Part shown: positions 6,536-10,861 of the stretch, one piece after another
Numbering within the stretch: the stretch's first letter is position 1
How the letters are laid out: every line of letters starts with the position of its first letter
From: Acanthaster planci
Taxonomy: Eukaryota > Echinodermata > Asteroidea > Valvatida > Acanthasteridae
Length of the DNA stretch: 10,861 nt
Assembly (NCBI RefSeq): GCF_001949145.1
Contig: NW_019091387.1
Coordinates: forward strand, 1,112,267-1,123,127
Direction: 5' to 3'
Notes under the pieces: generated by a model
Databases searched by the model: none
Told to the model about the DNA's origin: nothing
What the model saw: the letters and a program-made list of their open reading frames with translations, nothing else
Program-made: the position numbers and the translations under genes

Positions 6536-7105
6536 AAATAGTCCGTGTTCGTGTGGAAATCCTGTGCACACTGCTTGAATTCATGTTTGCACAACGGCAA
6601 CACCCATGCGGCTTGCATTATTCATAGTGACTATTGTGTACACATGCATCGCCCAACCTTTGTAGATTTAACGCTACACGGTGTTGTGTAGAAAACTCAC
6701 CGATTTTGGGTATTATCTCTGCATATTTTGGAGTTTTATTGTAAATACGGTATTAGCCTTATACGTTGTAATTATAAATTCCACAGGACTCCCTTTAGTG
6801 GAGTTGCAGTCATAGAATCTTCCTCTTTGGGGGAGAGGCTGCCCTGTTACCCCGAAGAGAACCAGGAGGGAACGGAGGACCTAGAAAGGGGGACTTGCGA
6901 CCACATTACCTCGTCAAATCGGCGGAGATCCCCAGAGCGTTCAGCTGGTGGAGCGACGACACACTGGACGACATGCATGAGTACCCATGTGGGGGATAGT
7001 AATATAATGAATTTGTAATGATGTGATAAATGTATTTTTAGTTTGGGGTAAACTCTTGAAAAACTCACAAGCTCTATCAAGGATTTTGTGGAGATTGTAA
7101 ATAAT

Positions 7106-7111
7106 AATAAA
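7106..7111 (+). terminator. Candidate polyadenylation signal AATAAA
   Basis: AATAAA is followed within about 10-25 bases by T-rich and GT-containing sequence (7112-7135), the usual arrangement for poly(A) addition. If real, an element transcript would end near 7130, leaving about 70 bases of U5 before the right target duplication. Confidence 0.4.
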
Positions 7112-7199
7112 TTTCTTTTTTACTTTTTTGTTGTATAGATTACTACCAGTTCCTGAAAGTTTCTTTTTTTGTGGCTTTGTTGTCAGTCAGTGGAGATAA

Positions 7200-7206
7200 G
7201 GAAAAA
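7200..7206. repeat. Right copy of target-site duplication GGAAAAA
   Basis: This is the partner of the copy at 2454-2460. To its right the LINE reading resumes on the minus strand; to its left is the presumed Gypsy 3' end (GGAGATAA). Confidence 0.7.
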
Positions 7207-7760
7207 GTGATCAATCTATATATTTTTGACCCGGTTTGTGACAACCATCATTTACTTTAGAGTAATTGAATTGGGGAATATTTCTAGCGTATCCAACAGT
7301 TTTGTTATCAGGGTCATGAGAACCCTCTGTATATATTTGTAAGGAGTTTCCCCAGGTAGTATTGATCACCCCAATAGCAATATTTCTTTTTTCGTTAGTA
7401 TTGTCTGTATGAGCTAGTTGGTTAAAAAATTTCCGTAGAGATATGAGCTTTTCTGTAATGCCAATAAGGGAAGATGTTATCGAGGGGGAAGCAGGTGAAA
7501 GGGTAATGAATGATTCTCGCTTTGTAAGGTGTTTTATAACTGGAGTCAGACCATTTGTCCTCAAAATAGTGTTTTTGTTAGTTATCAAGGTTCAGATGTT
7601 TATTTGAATGTTTCTGGTGGGCATTTAGTTTAATAGCATATAAGCTAGCTAAAAATTGTTGTCAAAGAGCGAGTGGCGGTTCACCACATTCAATTTGAAG
7701 TTTAAAGAGAGGAGAGCCCTGAATCCCACCAGTGCATATTCTCAATGCTTGATATTGGAT
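7200..7760 (-). pseudogene. LINE ORF2: region after reverse transcriptase and start of RNase H
   Basis: After the reverse transcriptase a frame change near 7745-7760 leads to LRICTGGIQGSPLFKLQIE and CGEPPLAL, the conserved thumb-side block of I/Nimb-like ORF2 proteins, then a TGA where Arg is expected (a CGA to TGA change would explain it). A linker follows, then NSLQIYTEGSHDPDNKTVGY (from about 7348), the beginning of RNase H, in which the first catalytic Asp is Glu (7327-7325). Near 7230 the frame changes again to LITFS at the Gypsy insertion. The domain continues at 2453 with AEL. The duplicated GGAAAAA lets both sides read FS. Confidence 0.78.
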
Positions 7761-9502
7761 ACGATCAAGTTTTTAAGAGTAGTTGAGGCTGAATCAAAGG
7801 CTACACAACCATATTCTAAGATGGGTTTTATGAGGGCACAGCAAAGTTGGTAAAGTGATTTACCATGTGCCCCCCAAGAGGTACCACTGATGCATCTCAG
7901 AATATTCAATCTTTTTTTGCACTTCATAATAATATCATCGATGTGTTGTTTCCAGGTGAGCTTACAATCAAAAGTAATACCAAGGAATTTGGCAGCAGAT
8001 TTGGTGTGAATCTTAAGGTCTTAGATACGTAAAGAAATATTACCATGAGTTTTGTTGGTAAGAAGGAGAGCAACTGTTTTGGGGACCGAGAGCTTAAAGC
8101 CCCATTTATCGCACCAACTTTTAATGTTATTCAGATTCTGTTGAACTTTCTTTTCCAGGTAGGAGATATTCCTATTTGATTTTCAAATTGCTATATCATC
8201 TGTATATTGAGTCATATTAGCATCAATTATGTAATTCGAGAGGTCGTTAACTGCAACATTGAATAGAACAGGGCTGATGAAACTGCCTTGTGGAACCCCG
8301 TTATCCAGAGTTCTTTCTTCAGAAAGGACATTGTTGATTTTAACTTGAAGTTATCAATCAATTTGATGATACGACCACAGTTCCCATGGATTGAAGTTTT
8401 ATCACAATGCCTTTTCGCCAGAGCATATCGTAAGCTTTTTCAATATCTAAGAAGACCGCAAGGGTGCTTTTTTTGTTACTGCGGGCCTTGTTAATAGACA
8501 ATTCCAGATTAATTATGTGATTCTGAGTACTTCTTCCTTTCCTGAAGCCACTCTGGCAATTAGAGAGAAGATTTCTACAGTACTTTCCAAGAACCAAAGA
8601 AGACGATTGTTGATCTTTCGTTCCATTATTTTACAGAAAGTGGCTGTAAGAGCTATTGGTCGATATGAGAGAGGGTTCGAAGAGTCGTTTCCAGGCTTTA
8701 GGATGGGAATCAGGATCGCCTTTTTCCACTGATTGGGGCATTGTGATGTGTACCTGATCATGTTGAAAATGATGAGAAAGCATTCCCGTATTTTGTCAGG
8801 TAATCGTTTGATGACAGCAGTACTGATGCCATCTTTACCAGGAGAGGTACATTTATTGGAATTAATGGTATGATTAAGTTCCTCTATTTCGGAAGGATCA
8901 TTTATAGCACTATCGTTGTTTTCATTAAACTGGAAGGCCTTTTCAGTATCATTTTTAATGATGTTGAAAGGAGGATTGTAATTACGATTACTACTAACTG
9001 CTGCAAAGCTGCTAGCCAGAGTGCCAGCCTTTTCTTTGTAGGTAACAGCATCAGTGTTGTTATGGCGTAAGGTTGGGATGCTGTTGCTGTGGGTCTTGCC
9101 AGTACATTTGATTTTATTCCAGACTTGGTTATTAGTTCTGGGGGTTATTTCACTACAGAATCTCTCCCAATCTTTTCTTTTAGCTTTATTTATGGTTTTC
9201 TTAGCAATAGCACTAGCTCTTTTGTAAGCTATCAGGTCAGAAGGCAAGCATGATTTCTTGAGGTTTTTCAAAGCTTGTCTTTTTTCATTTATGGCTTGTT
9301 TGCATTCCTCATTCCACCTAGATTTGGGGGATTTGTGATGATTGGGGCGAGTTTTAAGAATGGAATCATTCATGGCAGAAACAATTTGTTTGATAAATTT
9401 ATCATAGACTTCGTTAATAGGACAGGAAGGGTTGGGTTTTTGAAATGTGCTTGTTACATGCAGTTTGGAACATATTCCAATCGGCTTTTTTTGAAGGACC
9501 AC
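7742..9502 (-). pseudogene. LINE ORF2: reverse transcriptase, several frameshifts
   Basis: This would copy LINE RNA at the nicked target. The first part (9502-8590) is open: a basic linker (KSRWNEECKQAINEKRQAL), SPGKDGIS (8845-8822) and SYRPIALT (around 8665). A one-base shift near 8595 leads to CQSGFRKGRSTQNHI and motif A FLDIEKAYDMLW (Asp codon 8447-8445). Near 8340-8400 a few residues are lost and the frame changes. Motif B VPQGSFISP is near 8299, and motif C YTDD is at 8206-8195, with both Asp kept. TGA at 8185-8183 stands where Trp (TGG) is usual, and another stop is near 8035. The last open piece (7927-7742) has KPILEYGCVAFDSAS. The catalytic residues remain, but the frame does not. Confidence 0.87.
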
Positions 9503-10215
9503 TTCTGGACAGGATTGGCTAGATTTTGGTGAAAAGAATGGTCAATTTCCATGATAATAGGACAATGATCACTTCCTCATGTGTCATTTATAACTTTCCA
9601 GTTACATTTAGCGGCTAAATTCGGGGACAAAGGTAACGTCTAGACAGGAGAAGGTGCCTTTGGAGATGTTAACTCTTGTGCCCTCACTAGAGTTCATACA
9701 GACTAAGTTCGTCTCGGCAGTAACGTCATCTATAATCTTGCCATTATGATCCGAAGAGGAACTTACCCACAGGGGGTTGTGTCCGTTAAGGTCGCCACAA
9801 ACTATATGAGGAGTACGTGTATCTATTTTAAGAAAAATCTCTATAAGAGAGTGATCATTAAGCTTGTTTCAAGGAGTGTACACATTAATGAGTTAATTTT
9901 TTTTATCCGGTACTTGTCGTAGAGTTCACCAATTTGGTATTCAGTTGGGTTGACTGAGCCTGACAGGTATCTAAAAGCTAAACTACGTTGGGAGAAAATG
10001 GCACATCCTCCACCCCCCCTTTTTGGGGGGTCTGTATTTGTCCCGTCATTACAGAAAATATCATAGCCCGGTAAATTGAAATTGTTCCCTTCTTTGAGCC
10101 AGGTTTCCTGAATGCATATAAGGTCAGGCTTGTGAGGCCAAGAGTTGATGGCATTTTTAAATTCTTTACCATGAGCTAAAAGAGATTGCGCATTCCATTG
10201 TAGAATAAGAATCAT
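9503..10215 (-). pseudogene. LINE ORF2: APE-type endonuclease, broken
   Basis: This would nick the target to prime reverse transcription. It starts at ATG 10215-10213 with MILILQWNAQSLLAHG (the catalytic Asn block), IQETWL (Glu codon 10107-10105) and RGGGGCAIFS. At an eight-base T run (9897-9904) the frame shifts to INVYTP, with a TGA at 9871-9869, then VCGDLNGHNPLW (GDLN 9796-9785) and SCLDVTF. A one-base loss near 9625 moves to SPNLAAKCNWKV. TGA at 9579-9577, expected Trp or similar, precedes GSDHCPIIMEI (SDH 9573-9565). The Asn, Glu, Asp-x-Asn and Ser-Asp-His residues all remain. The start is chosen because it lies 11 bases after the ORF1 stop and directly before the first conserved block. 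Confidence 0.85.
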
Positions 10216-10226
10216 TCACAGATAAA

Positions 10227-10861
10227 TCATGAGGATGTGTTGATTGGTTGACCTCCTGAGGCCTTACTACAGCCTTCCTCGTCATTAGTTGGATTCTTAT
10301 AGCTGGCTCTACTCTTACGGCCCGAGCCACTTTTCTTTTTTCTGACCGGGGACTCTGACTGTGAAGATTGACTTGGTTTCCATTGTTTGGATTTGGAAGC
10401 GTCCTCAAGGTGCTCAGTGTGCTGGACCAGTTCTTTAATAGCTGAAAGTCTTTCTTCCTTGTTTTGTATGGTGTCCCAGATGTGCATAGTACCAGTGAGT
10501 AATTCAGTGAGGTATTGCTCGTTACAAATGCACTTCATGTGTTCAGTTTGTGTTCCCGTAGTTTCTTCTGTTTGAGTGCTAGCATCTTTGGAGTTGGCAA
10601 TTTGCATGACAGGGGTCGACTCGGTGTTCTCCTCGTTAACATTTATACGATGAATAGAATTTGCTCCTTGATGGTGTTAGTAGGTTTTGATGAGGGTGTT
10701 GATTGAGTGATGTTACCGGTATCTTGTCGAATGGAGATATCGGTCTTAAAACCCTCCTTTGGTTTTACAGCACAAATATGCACGAGTGCCCAACAGTCAC
10801 TCTCTTGCATGTATTTTCTACATGGAACACAAACATGCACAGGTTCAGAGTGTACACAGTT
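10227..10861 (-). pseudogene. LINE ORF1 C-terminal part, partial and frameshifted
   Basis: Two minus-strand frames appear to form one protein. The first (10861-10643) has a Cys-rich part (CVHSEPVHVCVPCRKYMQ, then ALVHICAVKPKEGF) that may be the remains of CCHC knuckles, and a Ser/Thr-rich linker. A frameshift near 10655-10670 leads to the second (to TGA 10229-10227): STPVMQIANSKDASTQTEET, a second TQTE eight residues later, a predicted helical EERLSAIKELVQHTEHLE, and a basic Ser/Arg/Lys-rich tail (SPVRKKKSGSGRKSR). ORF1 proteins of this group bind element RNA. The identity rests mainly on its position 11 bases upstream of ORF2. The N-terminus is outside the window. Confidence 0.6.

Larger units (their letters stand above)
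2461..7199 (+). mobile_element. Decayed Ty3/Gypsy element, Gmr1-like order, lacking 5' LTR
   Basis: Plus-strand order: gag with zinc knuckle, protease (first half), integrase (C-terminal half), spacer, reverse transcriptase, RNase H, then about 1.56 kb without coding. Integrase upstream of reverse transcriptase is the arrangement described for Gmr1-like Ty3/Gypsy elements of deuterostomes; ordinary Gypsy elements have it last. The copy starts at most a few bases before the first gag-like codons, with no LTR, primer-binding site or leader. It is flanked by GGAAAAA and sits in the RNase H domain of an opposite-strand LINE. Stops, at least five frameshifts, a large internal deletion and a changed reverse transcriptase active site make it non-autonomous. 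Confidence 0.85.
5642..7199 (+). other. Presumed 3' UTR and 3' LTR of the Gypsy element
   Basis: This is non-coding sequence of about 1.56 kb between the pol stop and the right target duplication. A purine-rich AAGGGTGGAG (5692-5701) could be the polypurine tract that primes plus-strand DNA, giving an LTR of about 1.5 kb from 5702. A TATAAG box (6530-6535) and AATAAA (7106-7111) followed by T/GT-rich sequence fit an LTR promoter and poly(A) site. The ends are not TG...CA, and with no 5' LTR in the window there is no second copy to confirm the limits. The open frame at 6728-7018 has no recognised motif and is not called a gene. Confidence 0.5.
7200..10861 (-). mobile_element. 5' part of the split LINE copy (Nimb/I-like), open at window edge
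   Basis: In the minus direction this carries part of ORF1 (10861-10227), then ORF2 with APE endonuclease, reverse transcriptase and the first part of RNase H, stopping at the Gypsy insertion. The endonuclease plus RNase H combination and motif wording (LQWNAQSL, IQETWL, SPGKDGIS) suit the Nimb/I group; the exact clade needs a tree. Its continuation is at 1646-2460. The 5' end lies beyond the window. Confidence 0.85.

Noticed and set aside
6728-7018. A 96-codon plus-strand frame in the LTR-like region as an extra Gypsy gene (such as an envelope)
   Set aside because: There is no signal peptide, membrane segment or known motif. It lies between a TATA-like box and a poly(A) signal where untranslated LTR sequence is expected.
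8870-9532. Plus-strand open frames opposite the LINE
   Set aside because: They are antisense shadows of the minus-strand reverse transcriptase and endonuclease. The conserved motifs are all on the minus strand.
1-10861. CRISPR array, tRNA or rRNA genes, bacterial operons
   Set aside because: There are no regularly spaced repeats with unique spacers, no cloverleaf I could fold by eye, no rRNA words, and the coding content is that of eukaryotic retroelements.

Overview
This window looks like repeat-dense genomic DNA from a eukaryote, probably a marine invertebrate. No host gene, tRNA, rRNA or bacterial-style operon can be supported. The case for a metazoan is an APE-type LINE with an RNase H domain (closest by memory to the Nimb/I group), a Ty3/Gypsy element whose integrase lies upstream of its reverse transcriptase (the Gmr1-like arrangement, described from deuterostomes), a TA-flanked MITE, and many TACATGTA-type words in the flank. 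The species cannot be named from sequence alone.

Layout. Positions 1-1429 are gene-free flank holding a long imperfect hairpin (123-209), a G-rich tandem duplication (359-418) and, on the minus strand, a hammerhead-ribozyme-like core (about 1117-1156). Positions 1430-1645 are probably the 3' tail of a minus-strand LINE. Its ORF2 end (rest of RNase H plus a Cys-rich tail) occupies 1646-2460. The remainder of the same LINE copy (start of RNase H, reverse transcriptase, endonuclease, ORF1) runs from 10861 down to 7200. The two halves are separated by 2461-7199, a decayed plus-strand Ty3/Gypsy element flanked by the 7-bp duplication GGAAAAA, lying between codons of the LINE RNase H domain. A second insertion, a 122-bp MITE with TA duplications (2112-2233), breaks the same RNase H domain. 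Removing it on paper gives an uninterrupted local frame.

The Gypsy copy reads gag (2469-3293), a protease half fused in frame to the C-terminal half of integrase (3294-4103), a spacer, reverse transcriptase (4302-5087), RNase H (5089-5641), then about 1.56 kb without coding that is probably a 3' LTR with UTR. The LTR-like stretch is rich in short perfect hairpins, including three with the same GATA loop and different but complementary stems. No 5' LTR or primer-binding site is present, because gag begins within a few bases of the target duplication.

Order of events: the LINE came first, then the Gypsy and MITE insertions (their relative order is unknown). All carry stops, one-base frameshifts and changed catalytic residues, so none appears able to move by itself. 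The unusual content is the insertion architecture, the PR-INT fusion and the structured RNA-like segments, not an intact new protein system.
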